From: Saccharina japonica
Lineage: Eukaryota > Sar > Phaeophyceae > Laminariales > Laminariaceae
NCBI GenBank assembly: GCA_008828725.1
Contig: MEHQ01002275.1
Span: forward strand, 457,960 to 521,959
Length of the DNA: 64,000 nucleotides
Direction: 5' to 3'
Shown here: one piece after another, positions 11,901 through 22,380 of the stretch
Position numbering within the stretch: the stretch's first letter is position 1
How the letters are laid out: the number at the start of each line of letters is the position of its first letter
Program-made: the position numbers and the translations under genes
The notes under the pieces: generated by a model
Databases searched by the model: none
The model's input: only the letters and a program-made list of their open reading frames with translations
What the model was told of the DNA's origin: nothing

Positions 11901-14900
11901 TCGGCGAAGCGAAAGGAACCATTCCTCAAGCTTGGTGCACTCTCGTTGATAAGAGGGAGGACAACAACCTGGAGATGGAGAACACCAACCTGGAGAGATT
12001 TCAGGTTGTCGTTCGACGATGGTCGTTGTGCTGTCATGGCACTTGAGGAAAAGTACCGCCTTGATGGTGAGTCGAGGATGCGAGAGCTGCACGATCAGCT
12101 CGCCGAACTCCGCTGTTCCCACCGGAGAGTGGGCCGCATTAGCATGCTGGGTGTTTTGGAAGGAACTTTTTTTCATGCTTGGTGCACCCAGGTTGATACG
12201 ATGGTCGTGGTGCTGTGATGGGACTTGAGGGAAAGTACCGGCTTGATGGTGAGTCGAGGATGCAAGAGTTAAACGACCAGCTCGCCGAACTCACGCGACA
12301 GGTACCAAAGTTTCGTAGACGTGTTTACCTGTTTCGTAGATCTGTTTTTTTACAGCAGTACGGGAATCACAACAGTGTTTACAGAGGGTTTACGAAAATC
12401 GTTACAATTATTTACAGGTTTCCACGAACCGCACCTAAAACTATACATACCTCTACTTTGAAAGTCCCCATACCAATGTGCTCTGCCCTTGATCCCTTAA
12501 GAACTGGTCGCACGTATTTGGGGACAGACTACTTGGAATTAGTGTGGGTATTTTTTCCAGTTATGAATGGGTTAAGGCAGCGGGGCACAAGACACGGATT
12601 TTGTAGTCATGAGGCGTGTTTCATTTTCCGAAAGTTTACGTTGATAATCGAGTCACGGGTTTCCGAACAAAAAGGGCTTTGCGCACAAACGTTCGACGGC
12701 CCCGAAAAACCGAGAAATTCGTACCTAGTCTTCAGATGATGTGAGGAGGGAGGGCACGCTGCATCGCGAGCCAAGCGGCATGTACCAGACATGATGCTAT
12801 TTCTGTCGTCGTGCCGCGGACAACGTTTGTCTGCTTGCTGCAGCTCTTTTCCCTCACAAGAAAACAGCAAAAACAGGCGAACACACACCACACCACCAGC
12901 GATTCTACCATGTCTGCCGGCCGACGACGGACGTTTAGAGCGTAGTGCTGCTTTCACACAACAAATAGAGGCTGGAGCTCGATTTCGCGGCTGTTGATCG
13001 CTGCTGTGGCTTGTGGGCCAGACGTCCGTGGCCGCCTGCCCTTATTCGTACCAGGCTTGCTGTTTTTCATTTTTTGTTTGTTTGTGTTCTTGCGAGTTTA
13101 CTATTCCGTGTTGCCACCATTCTACCTCGAGCCACACAGCTCCAGTTCACTATTAACAGCGCATCGCGGGAAGCCCCCCTACGTGACATAGAGGGCAACA
13201 TTCCATGGCTTGTGTGGCGGTTCCTGTACGGTAGGTTGTGGATCACGGAAATCATATGGCATTGCCTCGAATGACGTGACAAACACAAAACCACTCTGTT
13301 CAAGTCTAGACCACAAGATCAGCTTGGTTCTATTATATTTCCAGTACAAATACATGACGGCAAAAGGGGACGAATCAGCTTACTCTAGCCTATTCTAGAA
13401 CTTCTATCGCACAAAAAAGCAGGGGACGGGGAAAAACAAGCCCACCCCTGTCTTAAGGGCACGGAGGATCTGATCCACCCCCCCATCCCCGGGTTTCCAA
13501 GTGACTCTAATCTCTATATCTTTTATCGGCAGATAACTCTTCGCCGCCCTTTCGACACGTTGCGTTTGCACCTTCCGCCGGTTCGTGCCTAATAGAGAGC
13601 GGGCGGTGACCCAAGGTGTTTTCATCACAGCAGCTTGTGATTCTCTCCAGATTGGCCTTTGTCACGTTCATCCACAGAGGCCTGGTGCTGCAGTGCTCGA
13701 AGTTTGGGGTGCATAAAACGAGAAAAAATCAACCCCCACATGTGGACAGCTACAGCTCGTCACAGGATACTGCAGCCCGCGAAATTGAGGGACGCTCCCG
13801 ATGGGTTTTATGAGGGCGTCGGGTGCGCCAGGCATCAGTCGTAGGCAGGCAGCAACGACTCACAAGGTGCTTTCGTGAACTCCAAGTTGTGAGCCAGCAG
13901 CACCAAAAACCCCCAAAATCGCTACGTACGTAAACAAAATTATTTCGGGCGAGGGGGCTTGTGCTAATGGTACGATGGCTACAACACCGATGCAAAAACG
14001 CCTTTCACCAAACGTTTGCTGTTCCCCAGGCGGGTGTTTTTAACTATTAATAGCAAAGGCCGCGTAGCCGAAGAAGCTGCCAAAAAAAAATCGTTCCGAG
14101 AGATAGTAAAAGTTATTGGGCCCAAAAAAGGGCAAAAAAGGAAACAAAACTCTCGATTCTTGCATGTTTTCATCAAATTCTCTGAAACTTTGGTTGATAC
14201 GGATCCTGGTAGCAAACAGCTTTACACGTATTTCCAAATCGTTTGTATATGTTGCCAAAACGCCTATACGCGCGCCTGCTTGGCAACAAATACCTGAGGG
14301 TTCCTCCGTGGCCTCAATCAAGCCATAGTCGCCGAAAATATCAAGATTGCCTTTACTCGGACAATGCTTTTCAAGGGTTGATTCTGTTTATACCCTGGTA
14401 TAAGCATAGAGACACCGCTGTTTTCGGGGGCAATCACTGACTTGTTGTACACTTTACATATTAATAGCTGTTTTTTTCATTTTTTTAAATATACTCGTAC
14501 AGTGTTGGCCCCGCTTGAGTGGTCCGTTTAAGTGCGGGGTCCTACTTAAGCGCGGTGAAAATCTCTTGTCACCACTTCATCCCACTTGAGTGCGGCTGCC
14601 ACACTCACGTGGGACCGGTCCCACTGTAGTACAGCAACCGCATTGAGCGGGACCTTCAGGGCCTCCACAGGTTATAGCCTCAACGCGGAGTCGGCGAAGA
14701 AGTGTTGGCGGTGTCAAAAGCGCTCAACGCCTCGAGCTTTGGTGTGCATGAGTGAGGCAGCAGCGCAGAGGTCGTCCAGTGATGACGACACCGAGTTGAG
14801 CAACGTGTTGGCGGACCTCGACATCTGCCCGTGAAAGCCCGCACACAAGACCGCATTGGACGCGGCTAGAGTGTGGGGAACGGTAGAGGACGAGGGGGAT

Positions 14901-17900
14901 GTAGTTACTGTAAGGCTATGCGACTGGATGAGCGCGACGTGATGACGGGGAACATTATCGACTCCATCGTAGAGAAAGGTAGCGCTTCTGATGGCCAGAG
15001 CGAATACAGCGATGATGAGACTGGGGCGGGTCGGGGGCATCGTTGCGCCGCCGTCTTGCGACAAAGTTTCGCCTCAAAATTGGTTCCCTCGAGAGTTTTC
15101 CTGAGTCGCGCAACAGTAAAGAGGCCGCATACTATCTGCAGAAGGCCAGGGTGTCGTTTCTTCTTGTCGAGAACAGTATACACCGTAACCGGGAAAAAAA
15201 ACTACCGGTACGACCCTGACCTTCACAAGTGACACGACCCAGTTTCTCCATACTTCGTACCGTGCAACACGGAAGAAAGCACACACCCCCTAGACAACAC
15301 CCGCCCGAAAGGGATGCCTGGTCAACGGTCAAACGACTAAGGCAAGCAACAAATGAGTACGCCCCCCCCCCCCCCGTACATGAGCATACCCGGTGATCTA
15401 TTTTTGGTTTCGTTTTTCGATCATCGCTTTATCACCGGGGGGACGTTGAATACTACACCCTCTAAGGAGGAACGCCTGAAAACAGTACCAAACTCCAAAA
15501 CCATCACAACTGTCTGGTGGATACCATTTACCCGCAACGCGCACCGGTTTGGACACCAGCATGGAGGCAACTGCTGCACCCCATCACAGTGGGCCGAACA
15601 AGTCTGCGGCCCCGACCCCACCGGCACCTGTTTCTGCCGCGCCTCGAGCGACGATCACGTCGTTTTTCTCCGGGATCAGCCCGCGTGCCGGTGCTGGTGC
15701 TACCGATACCACGTTTCTTACTTCCGCCGTGCCCCAAGCCCCGACTTCAGGTACCGGTAATGGTCAAGCGCCCGAAGCTCTGGCAGCAACGGCCAACTCG
15801 CCAGCCAAAGGGCCTGCGGTCCCGTTAGCAACACCCAAATCGTAAGCCACTACGGCTGCCACAAGCGGCGAGACGACGCTGCCCGGTGAGAGCCACGAGT
15901 GGAATGGAAGAACAGCGGCGGGGAACATATTTTCACGGAGCCCCCGGAGATAAAAAGGCAAGATGATTTATGGTGGGGTGGAGCTGAAGCCGCTCGACTT
16001 CAAAGTTCGGTCCGAAGCGCAAGCGATATCGTTTAGAGTTCAAATTTAAGGCGACCGGGCACGCACAGTTTGTGATCGAGGGTGGAAAGGACCCCGGAGG
16101 CACTGTTGGCTTGCGTTAGCCCACCAGGGTGCTGGGATTCTGGACAAGGCAACGCTAGCAGCGTGGATCCAGAACCGCTCTACGCACGAAAAAGAGGTGC
16201 AGCAGGCGACGGCGGTGTCCGGAACACAAGGGGGGAAAAAAGGCAACGAAAAAGCTGTCGGCGAATGCCGGGAGGTTTCCTTCCCACGTCGAGGTCGAGC
16301 ACCAAGTCGTGGCCTGGGTCAACAAGCTGCGTTCGGACGAAGTGTCGGCCCGTGTGACTACGTCTATAATAATGCCCAAGGTCGTTGAACTCCACCCGAT
16401 GTTTTTCGGACCGACCCCCCCCCCCCCACGACCTTGAAGAATCCAAAAGACACCGCAACAAGCAGGTTGCCTGGTGCCAGGGGTTCCTCGCGAGGCGCCG
16501 CCTTTCTATCCGGGCTGTAACGCGGAAAGGGCATAAACTTCCGCGGGGGTGGGCTGGCATTGCGGTGGGGGCAGCAAGCTGTTCAACTCGAACATGACCG
16601 CACTGTATGGTAGGCACATGGCTTCCCCGGCCATCAAGCACGACGACCGCGGCTACCCTGAGAACGCCTTCAGGGGGCTACTGGCGCAGTGGGATAAAAA
16701 GGCTTGGGACGAAGTGGATGGAAAGGTCGTGTGTTCAAGCTGGGAGAAGGCTGGCGTGCTTCTTCCCCTCGACGGCTCGGGAGACGACGTGTGGGCCAGG
16801 AAGTAGCTGAACTCGGATGCCCGAGGAAAACCTTTGGACGCGAATGCGGGCGAGGAAGGGGGTGGGCCTGCAGATGACTTGATGGAGGCGTTCGGCAACA
16901 GCGACGACGACGACAAGGGCGATATCGGGGGCGGCGACGACCACGATGATGCAGACGTGGGATGGGGCGTGGGCGCAGGCCGGAGATGGATTCAATGAGG
17001 TGGCTGGCGGGGGGTCCGGCTTGCCACCTGCTGTTGACTTGTGACGCGCCTTGACAATACTGCTGCGTATGAGTTTGTTTTGGCGTGTTTTTTATACCCG
17101 GTGATCGTGCTTGTAGCGCCTGATTAGGCCAACTTTTGCCATCCATATCGACATGGTGCACGTAGCCCAGCACGCCTTACCGGGACGGTACCGGTATCCA
17201 TGGTATGAGTGCGTGCGGGTGTGGTTTTTATACCCGGTGGTAGCGCTTGAAAGGCGTGGTTGGGTGAACGGTTGCAATCTATAATGACATGGTGCACGGA
17301 ACCCAGTACGCGTTACCGGTGGTACGGGTATTACCGGAATATCTGGTGGGGTAGAGCATCAGTAACACAACAAAATAGTGAACTAGTTTGTGATACGAAC
17401 AGGTTGCCGTAGGTGACATACGATATCGATACTTTTCTGAAGGGGTTGGTAATGAGTACCGATAGGTTTGAAAGGTCCTCGGGTGATGCCGCTACCGCTA
17501 CCTGTGGTGCCGACAAGCGGTACCGGTGATATTCTTATTTGTGCCCCTCCTTTCCTCGTTTGTCCCCCCTTCAATTTCCCGTTTTGGTTTCATTTGTTTG
17601 CGTCTGTTTTATCATTTGGTTTGATGTTTTCAGCGGTAATACCGGTACGCCGACAACAAACCAGCGCGAGCTGCTACGGTGTTACCTGTAATGGTACGAT
17701 ACTGTTGTGCTACGTAGGTGTAGGCTAGAAATAAAGGATTCATATCAAAATATGCCGGCAGGCAATTGGGCAAAGGGACAAGGCCTGTGAGGTACAATTG
17801 TCGGGAGTCTCATAATTGAATACCGGTACAGTACCGGCCCTCCCACAAGAAACCTGAAATCGGGCTCAGGCTGACTTTCTTATTCTGAGCGCGCGCGAAA

Positions 17901-20167
17901 TTTCAATTTTTCATGATTTCGCTTTCATAATTTGGTCCCCGAGAAGACGTTTTCCCTACGTAGAGTAGCACAACGAAGGGTGCCTTGGGCCCAGGCCAGC
18001 CACAGGAAGGGGGCAACTTTCTTAAAGCTTAGGGACTGACTAGGCTGAGGGCTTCTTGTTTCTTTTTACCAGGCTGACTTTCTTGTGAGTTACTTTCCTA
18101 TTTAATGGGAGAGCCGGTAGTGTATGGTACCGTTACCGGTAACCGTTTTCCGGTATCGCAGCAAGGCGGGAGTTTTTGCTGTCATCCCCGGGTTTCAAAC
18201 GTGTGCCTTCACCATCACCGGCATAACGTGAGAATGAAAAAAACACTCTGGGTTTGAGATCAAAGGCTCTCATGCGTTAGCACACCCGTTGTTATCAGAC
18301 GCCCTGCAATCTTGCCGCGGTCTGTCCACTCCCCCTAACAATCAGTGATACCGTTAGCACCCCCGCTGTAATCTGGCTGGGGTTTGCAGTAGCCTTTGCG
18401 CCTCGGTACAACAGGGATATCGCGTGTAACACGGAAGAAAGCACACCCCGGTGACAACAACTCGACGTGTAAAATCACTATCACGGGGTGCTGTTGTGTG
18501 TGTGGGGGGTGGTATCTAACGTATCCCCGGTGATAGGCACCATGCACGGTAGCCCCGTAGCTAGGGGGCGTGGTAACGAGGGTGTGTGCTAATGATATTG
18601 ATTATTGCTACGTAAGGAGTGTGAACAAACCCCGAGGCGCCTCTACCGGTCTTATCCCACAAATCGTACCAGATAAAGTACCAAATATATTATGATTTCT
18701 TGCTGGTTCACGTGTTTTTGGGTGTTTTTTTTAAATCAAATCACGAGAAGCCGTCGACCCAAACCAGCCGTAACCCTAACCCCACCCCTAGTCTAGGCTA
18801 CGAGTAAGGCTCGACCCGTGCGCGGCTTCGCCGCGCGTTTTGGACAATCTGAAAAAAATGTGCGGACCACCACAAAACCCGTAATATATTTGGTACTTTA
18901 TCTGGTACGATTTGTGGGATGCTGTTGTACCTGGTACTACTGCAAAATACTAGCAGCTGCCCCGATCTGGAATCAAGTCTCCTATTGGTCTACGGGTCTA
19001 ATCCGCCACTCCATGTTTGTCGGGGTGGTGTTCGGTGCTGGGTTTCAGCTCAAAGTAGTGATTTTTATGTAGGATTATGCAAAAACGCCAAAAAACGGGG
19101 ATCCGGGGATGAGCGGGGAAACTTGAAAAATGAATAGGGGAAAATCGGGCGAAATCGACCAAATGTGTGCGTATCCGGCAGGCCTGTATCACGAGACTGG
19201 TGGTATAGGTGCACCTGAAAGTTGTTCTGTACGATATGTTGACCTCCAGCAGAGCATAATTTGTTGGATTTGTAGGGATGGCATTCGCGGGCAGCCAGGT
19301 ATCGCCTGGCCAGTGGAGGATGATTAAACCCTCGTTACTGATGCAGGATTGCTCGTATCACGCCAAACTCGTGCTCTACCCCCAGTAACTCGACCACGCT
19401 GAAGCGCGTGGCGGAGAGAAAATTTTGAGTTTCGACGAACTTTGCCTCCAAATCGGTTGCGCCGCATTTTATACCTGGTCGGTTCACTATGATTGAGATA
19501 TGATACAAAAAATTTCTCTCGGATTCTGGTAGTACACACGAAATGCGGAATAGAGCACTTTTCCGTTTTCAAATATGAAAATAATTGCATCGGTTACCGA
19601 TCGAAGAAGTTTTTCGGTAAAAAACGGACAGACTACCCCGGAAGCTGCCTGCTGTATACTGCGATATACGATATACCCCCTCTCCTTTGCGATTGATTGG
19701 TTGATTGATTGAGATATCATACGTATACGCACCCCACGAGCTCCCGAAGACTTCACGGCTTCAACTAGAAAGCGTCCGTCGCCGCAGCCAAAATCGTACA
19801 CGATGTCCTCCTGTCCGATCTGCGGCGAGCAACGTGCGGAAGTCAAGTTCACGGAAATTGAGGTCTATATAGCTCCAACCCCATGAGGCAACGTAAACAG
19901 CGCAACATATTGTTCCAGTGCCCGCGGAGTTCGGCAGCCGGCAGCACCAACGAGTACAACACGTACGCGTACCAGCTGGGAGTCGGGCGGGGGTTTGGTA
20001 CGACTACGTACAAGATGTGGAATTTTACTGCTTGAACAATTACGCTTTCCAACTTGGGGCGCTAGCTGGTATACCTGAAGCATCTCGATCGCCACCCTAA
20101 TCGCTTCATCGCCACTTGGATTGAACGGTGCTAGCTTTTCGCCCACACAGTCCCTACCATTCTCCAT
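5925..20167 (-). CDS. FAM173-type SAM-dependent methyltransferase (5 exons joined, 3' end unresolved)
   Basis: The exons are 20167-20075, 19819-19733, 7033-6959 and 6063-5925 on the minus strand, plus a 3' part not resolved. All joins keep phase: 0, 0, 0, then the last ends in phase 1. The product reads MENGRDCVGEK..., then APFNPSGDEAIRVAIEMLQ. It continues with motif I (DIVYDFGCGDGR), then GARG joined to VGVEYDKRF, where the acidic Glu is expected to bind the ribose of SAM. Next come IIHGNVLDIDADEA, TVVFIYLVP and GARVATYG. This order is typical of FAM173 proteins; human members methylate lysines of the ADP/ATP carrier (ANTKMT) and the ATP-synthase c-ring (ATPSCKMT). The substrate here is not known. 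The 12.7-kb second intron is filled with transposon remains. The donors are GTATAC, GTGCGT, GTAAGA and GTGAGT. Confidence 0.8.
6220..6870 (-). other. Intron between methyltransferase exons 3 and 4
   Basis: Two minus-strand open frames (6220-6561 and 6568-6867) exist here. The second has a hydrophobic stretch (GIVFFCCCQLLILIVSLP). Neither shows a known domain or good flanking splice sites, so they are treated as intronic. Confidence 0.35.
7980..9353. mobile_element. Direct repeats bracketing a large imperfect palindrome (non-autonomous element)
   Basis: Direct copies of about 220 bp lie at 7980-8200 and 9132-9353. Both begin GTGTTAAGG(T/C)ACCAAGG, share GTTGATC, TCTTCTGGC and AAAGGA landmarks, and end GGGATACC. 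Between them is an inverted repeat centred near 8780. Its arms run about 8450-8740 and 8800-9115. In opposite orientation they share GTGCTGCCGTCT/AGACGGCAGCAC, TGCACACC, CTCCAAGT, GAGCGGG and GGCTCGAA motifs. The layout is like a short LTR-flanked element that captured or contains a foldback. No transposase or reverse transcriptase frame is present. It lies in the large methyltransferase intron. Confidence 0.65.
9354..10030. other. Intronic DNA, no supported feature
   Basis: Contains two TCGGAAACGGGA-type motifs (9364-9460) and otherwise AT-rich unique-looking sequence. No domain-bearing frame was seen. Confidence 0.4.
10040..10560 (+). mobile_element. Ty1/copia gag-pol fragment with aspartic protease motif
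   Basis: A plus-strand frame at 10205-10555 contains NVWVCDSGASDHMTGDA, the copia-type protease active site (D-S-G-A-S followed by H-M-T), and then TIGDGTAKQF. Upstream, 10140-10205 is a degenerate CAGCAG-rich stretch coding Ala/Val/Gln-rich sequence, as in a gag tail. The frame ends at a TGA, and the downstream region continues only in broken frames (LEDV-like remains at 10560-10700). Integrase and reverse transcriptase are absent, so this is a relic inside the methyltransferase intron. Confidence 0.75.
10720..11830. repeat. Head-to-head minisatellite of about 51-54 bp units, 17 or so copies
   Basis: Forward units fill 10720-11210. Each has a GATGAATGGAGTGCATGA segment, then TTTACCCCCGCCCCCGCC, then TACTGCTGTAGA. 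Reverse-complement units fill about 11340-11830. The spacer at 11215-11320 contains GGGGGAATTCCCCCC. Units are near a multiple of three and translate as a 17-residue Pro-rich repeat (for example LNGVHEEHLPPPP) on the plus strand in the first half and the minus strand in the second. It directly follows the copia protease fragment, so it may have grown from polyprotein sequence. Confidence 0.8.
11940..12301 (+). CDS. Candidate coiled-coil exon(s), partly duplicated
   Basis: Two diverged copies of one coding block are seen. Copy 1 has a frame ending DNNLEMENTNLERFQ (to 12004) and then EKYRLDGESRMRELHDQLAEL (12048-12110). Copy 2 has GKYRLDGESRMQEL followed by NDQLAELTRQ (12230-12301), with a GT donor directly after CAG. 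Copy 2 ends in phase 0. The terminal exon at 22144-22380 begins in phase 0 with VNAEFKERQALEHRYE, so the two would form one continuous amphipathic coiled coil. The gene is not recognised. The 43 bases between the two halves of copy 1 are too short for a normal intron, so that copy is probably non-functional. Confidence 0.4.
12302..13400. other. Intronic DNA, no supported gene
   Basis: Repeated TTTCGTAGA/TTTACAG words at 12310-12430, then mixed sequence. Short frames on both strands have no recognisable domain. Confidence 0.4.
13445..13628 (-). CDS. Possible small coding exon, function unknown
   Basis: The minus-strand frame starts MMKTPWVTARSLLGTNRRKV and continues to DIEIRVTWKPGDGGVDQILRALKTG. 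Composition is basic and looks coding, but no domain is recognised, splice sites at either end are weak, and it lies in repeat-rich DNA. It could equally be a transposon remnant. Confidence 0.22.
14500..15215 (+). mobile_element. Tigger/pogo-type DNA transposon relic
   Basis: It opens with a GC-rich block repeating the words CTTGAGTG, TTTAAGTGCGGGG and ACTTAAGCGCGG (14505-14610), like the ends of Tigger elements. Coding remains in several plus-strand frames follow: SDDDTELSNVLADLDICP, then DSIVEKGSASDGQSEYSDDE, then SRNSKEAAYYLQKARVSF. These resemble the acidic C-terminal tail of pogo/Tigger DDE transposases. Frameshifts and stops break it throughout, and the catalytic domain is missing. Confidence 0.5.
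15240..18575 (+). mobile_element. Pogo-like transposon with CENP-B-type HTH, decayed
   Basis: The N-terminal Pro/Ala/Thr-rich frame (15549-15845) is followed by DKATLAAWIQNRSTHEKEV and a CENP-B/Tc5-type HTH segment (HVEVEHQVVAWVNKLRSDEV, about 16280-16380). A DDE C-terminal piece follows: RGLLAQWDKKAWDEVDGKVV, then SSWEKAGVLLP (16650-16770). An acidic tail (NSDDDDKGD) follows an in-frame TAG at 16804. Several frameshifts and a C-tract at 16417 break the gene. The words CACGGAAGAAAGCACAC occur at both 15264 and 18432, in direct orientation. Two direct copies of a TATACCCGGTG...GACATGGTGCACG block sit at about 17090-17170 and 17226-17300. The N-terminal part matches 52130-52660. Confidence 0.6.
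18654..18920. mobile_element. MITE-like element, 267 bp with 40-bp terminal inverted repeats
   Basis: The left end begins ATCCCACAAATCGTACC and extends through AGATAAAGTACCAAATATATTA. The right end is its reverse complement, ending GGTACGATTTGTGGGAT. The arms are about 40 bp and nearly identical. The internal part includes a CCCTAACCC stretch and a GCGCGGC-TTCG-CCGCGCG hairpin at about 18820. No clear target-site duplication was found, and it codes for nothing. It sits in the large methyltransferase intron. Confidence 0.75.
18921..19732. other. Methyltransferase intron 2, proximal end
   Basis: No supported gene. Holds a TTGATTGATTGATTGA microsatellite-like stretch at 19690-19712. Confidence 0.4.
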
Positions 20168-20744
20168 TTTGAGCTTTCGTCGTTGCGTGTTGTCATGGCG
20201 GCGGCTCTCGTGATCATGGATCCACCACACAGCCCCGCAAAAGAACGTTTCAAAATGTTTGCGGAACTCCCTCGGCGACGGAATTTGAGTATTACAGTAG
20301 GTGTTGCAGTTTCCGCGGCGCCCAGCGTTGCTCAAGGCCCCATGGATCTCAAGCTCCTCCACCCCGACTTCCTGACGCTTATCTATGCGCTACTCCTTCT
20401 CCTGTTCATATATGTGTCCGTGATGTATACATGCTGGGGGACGCTGTCCCTTGCCAAGGTGCGAAGTACGAGGCTCTTTTTCGGCGCGAGCAATTTCTAA
20501 TATACAGCACTATAGCGCATCATACGAGCACCCGCTGGTATATAGTATATACTGGCACGAGTTACACTGGCTGCTGTTGTACTCTGCTGGTATCTCAATC
20601 TCAATTGTGTGTTGTTGTACGATAGGTACATCAGTACGAGCCTTGCAGCAGTACATAGTCCTGGCACACATTTTCTTCCAAGCGCAAAGCATCGCTATTA
20701 CTGTAATAGTAGGGTAAAGCTGCAAAGGTCGCCAGAGTCGGAGT

Positions 20745-22010
20745 CCGCGTGATCGAGACTCAGTCATTGACTCGCGAGTCCGAGTCTTTTTGAAGCACTG
20801 AGTCCCTACGAGGGTACCATAAGCTGCACTGACTGAGTCCTCGCCAGTCCCCAGGATACCAGAAACTGAAATGACGGAGTCCTCGCGAATCACCAGGGTA
20901 CCAGAAGCTGAAATGACTTGAGTCCTCTCGAGTCCCCAGGGTACCAGCAGAAGCTGAAATGACTGAGTCCGTCCCCAGGGTACCAGAAGCTGGAGTGACC
21001 GAGTCCTCGCGAGCAGGGCATTGATTAGGTGTTGATCTGTTGCACGGGGCGCAACATTTTGGTCAAAATAACAAAATAACCGTTTTGCGCAACAGTCGCC
21101 GCGAGGCTGGTTGCGCGCAGCGCAACACGCGATTTTGGGCTCGCAACATTTCTCGCCGCAGGCGTAATTTTTTGCTGCGCATTTATTTTGAAGCACCTTT
21201 TGTCCATTTGGCCGTAATTGAACATCTTTTAGGCCCCTTGTCCTATTAGCCATAGTCGAAAACAAAAAATAGGCACCTTTTGCTATTCGCCGTAGGCTTT
21301 TATTCTGTTTAGGCACTTTTTTCTGTTCGTCATACTCGTAGCCAAAAATAAATTCAAAGGCCTTTCCCTTGGTTTTGAGGCCTGTTTTCGCGCATATATC
21401 GCATTTTTTTCGCCTCCGGCGGCCCTCCGGGGTCCCTGTGGGGCCCCGATGGGAACCCCTGCCGGGGGCTTGCGGGCCTGCGGCTCGTAACACTCCTTGC
21501 GTTGCCTTTTGCGCACAGACGCCGAACCACTATTAATAATTAACTAATTAATACCCTGCTTGCGAGTACCCACGGTGCCAGAAGCTCAAATGACTGAGTT
21601 CTCGCGAGTACCGAGCCAACGGGTCGAAACAAGAAGAAACACACGTTTTATTGGGTATTTTGTTGTCGCCCTTTACAAAAAAACTGCAACAGGTCGTCAG
21701 AGTACCAGTACAAGTCATCGGGACTAAGTCATTGACTCGCGGGTCCGAGTCATTTTGAAGTACTGAGTCCCCAGAGTACCAGAAGCTGACATGACTGAGT
21801 CCTCGCGTGTCCCCAGGGTACCAGAAGCTGAAATGACTCAGTCCTCGCGAGCCCCTAGGGTACTGAAAGCTGAAATAACTGACTCCTCGCGAGTCCCTCG
21901 TAGGGAACTGAAAGCTGGAATGACTGAGTCCTCGCGAGTTTCTAGGGTACTGAAAGCTGAAATGACTGACTCCTCGCGAGTCTCTAGTGTACCGAAAGCT
22001 GAAATGACGG
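20745..22010. repeat. 41-45-bp minisatellite split into two blocks
   Basis: Units with the words GACTGAGTCCTCGCGAGT, CCCAGGGTACCAGAAGCTG and AAATGACT occur at 20745-21015 (about 5-6 copies) and again, same orientation, at 21575-21615 and 21720-22010 (about 6-7 copies). The intervening 21020-21570 is different: a GCGCAGCGCAAC block and GC-rich CCTCCGGCGGCCCTCCGG near 21420. It looks like an insertion into an originally continuous array. The long minus-strand frame across the region is made of repeat units and is not a gene. Confidence 0.7.
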
Positions 22011-22143
22011 GTACTCGGAGATACTGCTACCCTGACGACCTTTGGAAAGCTGCAAACAGCAAACAGCAAACAATACGCTCTTCACCACTTGCGCTTCAGA
22101 CTTCTAAAATGCGATGCAATTTATTGCACTGCGATGCCGGCAG

Positions 22144-22380
22144 GTTAACGCAGAGTTCAAGGAACGGCAAGCCTTGGAACACAGGTACGAGGCGACCCTG
22201 CAGCGAAGAGAGGATATGCTTTATCACATCGGCAGTGCTCAGCAGGAGGGAGAGCGCGCGCAGGCCGCCGCACTGGAGAAGCAGCTGGTGGGAGTGGACG
22301 GCGACTTGGATTTACTGGAGGAACGCCTGCGAGATATGGATACGAGGCACAGCGGCAAGAAACCCAAGTTGAAGGTCTAA
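22144..22380 (+). CDS. Terminal exon of a coiled-coil protein
   Basis: The frame opens after a GCCGGCAG acceptor with VNAEFKERQALEHRYEATLQ. It continues as a charged heptad-like helix (RREDMLYHIGSAQQEGERAQ, EKQLVGVDGDLDLLEERLRD) and ends HSGKKPKLKV at a TAA. There are 78 residues in this exon, almost all predicted coiled coil, with a basic tail. The phase fits the candidate exon ending at 12301. It is not a recognised family. A gene joined this way would overlap, on the opposite strand, exons 1 and 2 of the methyltransferase gene, which lie in its intron. Confidence 0.6.
   Translation, partial: VNAEFKERQALEHRYEATLQRREDMLYHIGSAQQEGERAQAAALEKQLVGVDGDLDLLEERLRDMDTRHSGKKPKLKV

Noticed and set aside
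16670..17173. 167-aa minus-strand open frame
   Set aside because: Antisense to the pogo-like transposase remains; Arg/Pro-rich shadow of the acidic tail.
18770..18795. Telomeric repeat (CCCTAACCCC)
   Set aside because: Only about two imperfect units, and it lies inside a small MITE.
20510..21493. 327-aa minus-strand open frame
   Set aside because: It runs through minisatellite units and the inserted low-complexity segment; the protein is repeats of the unit with no domain.
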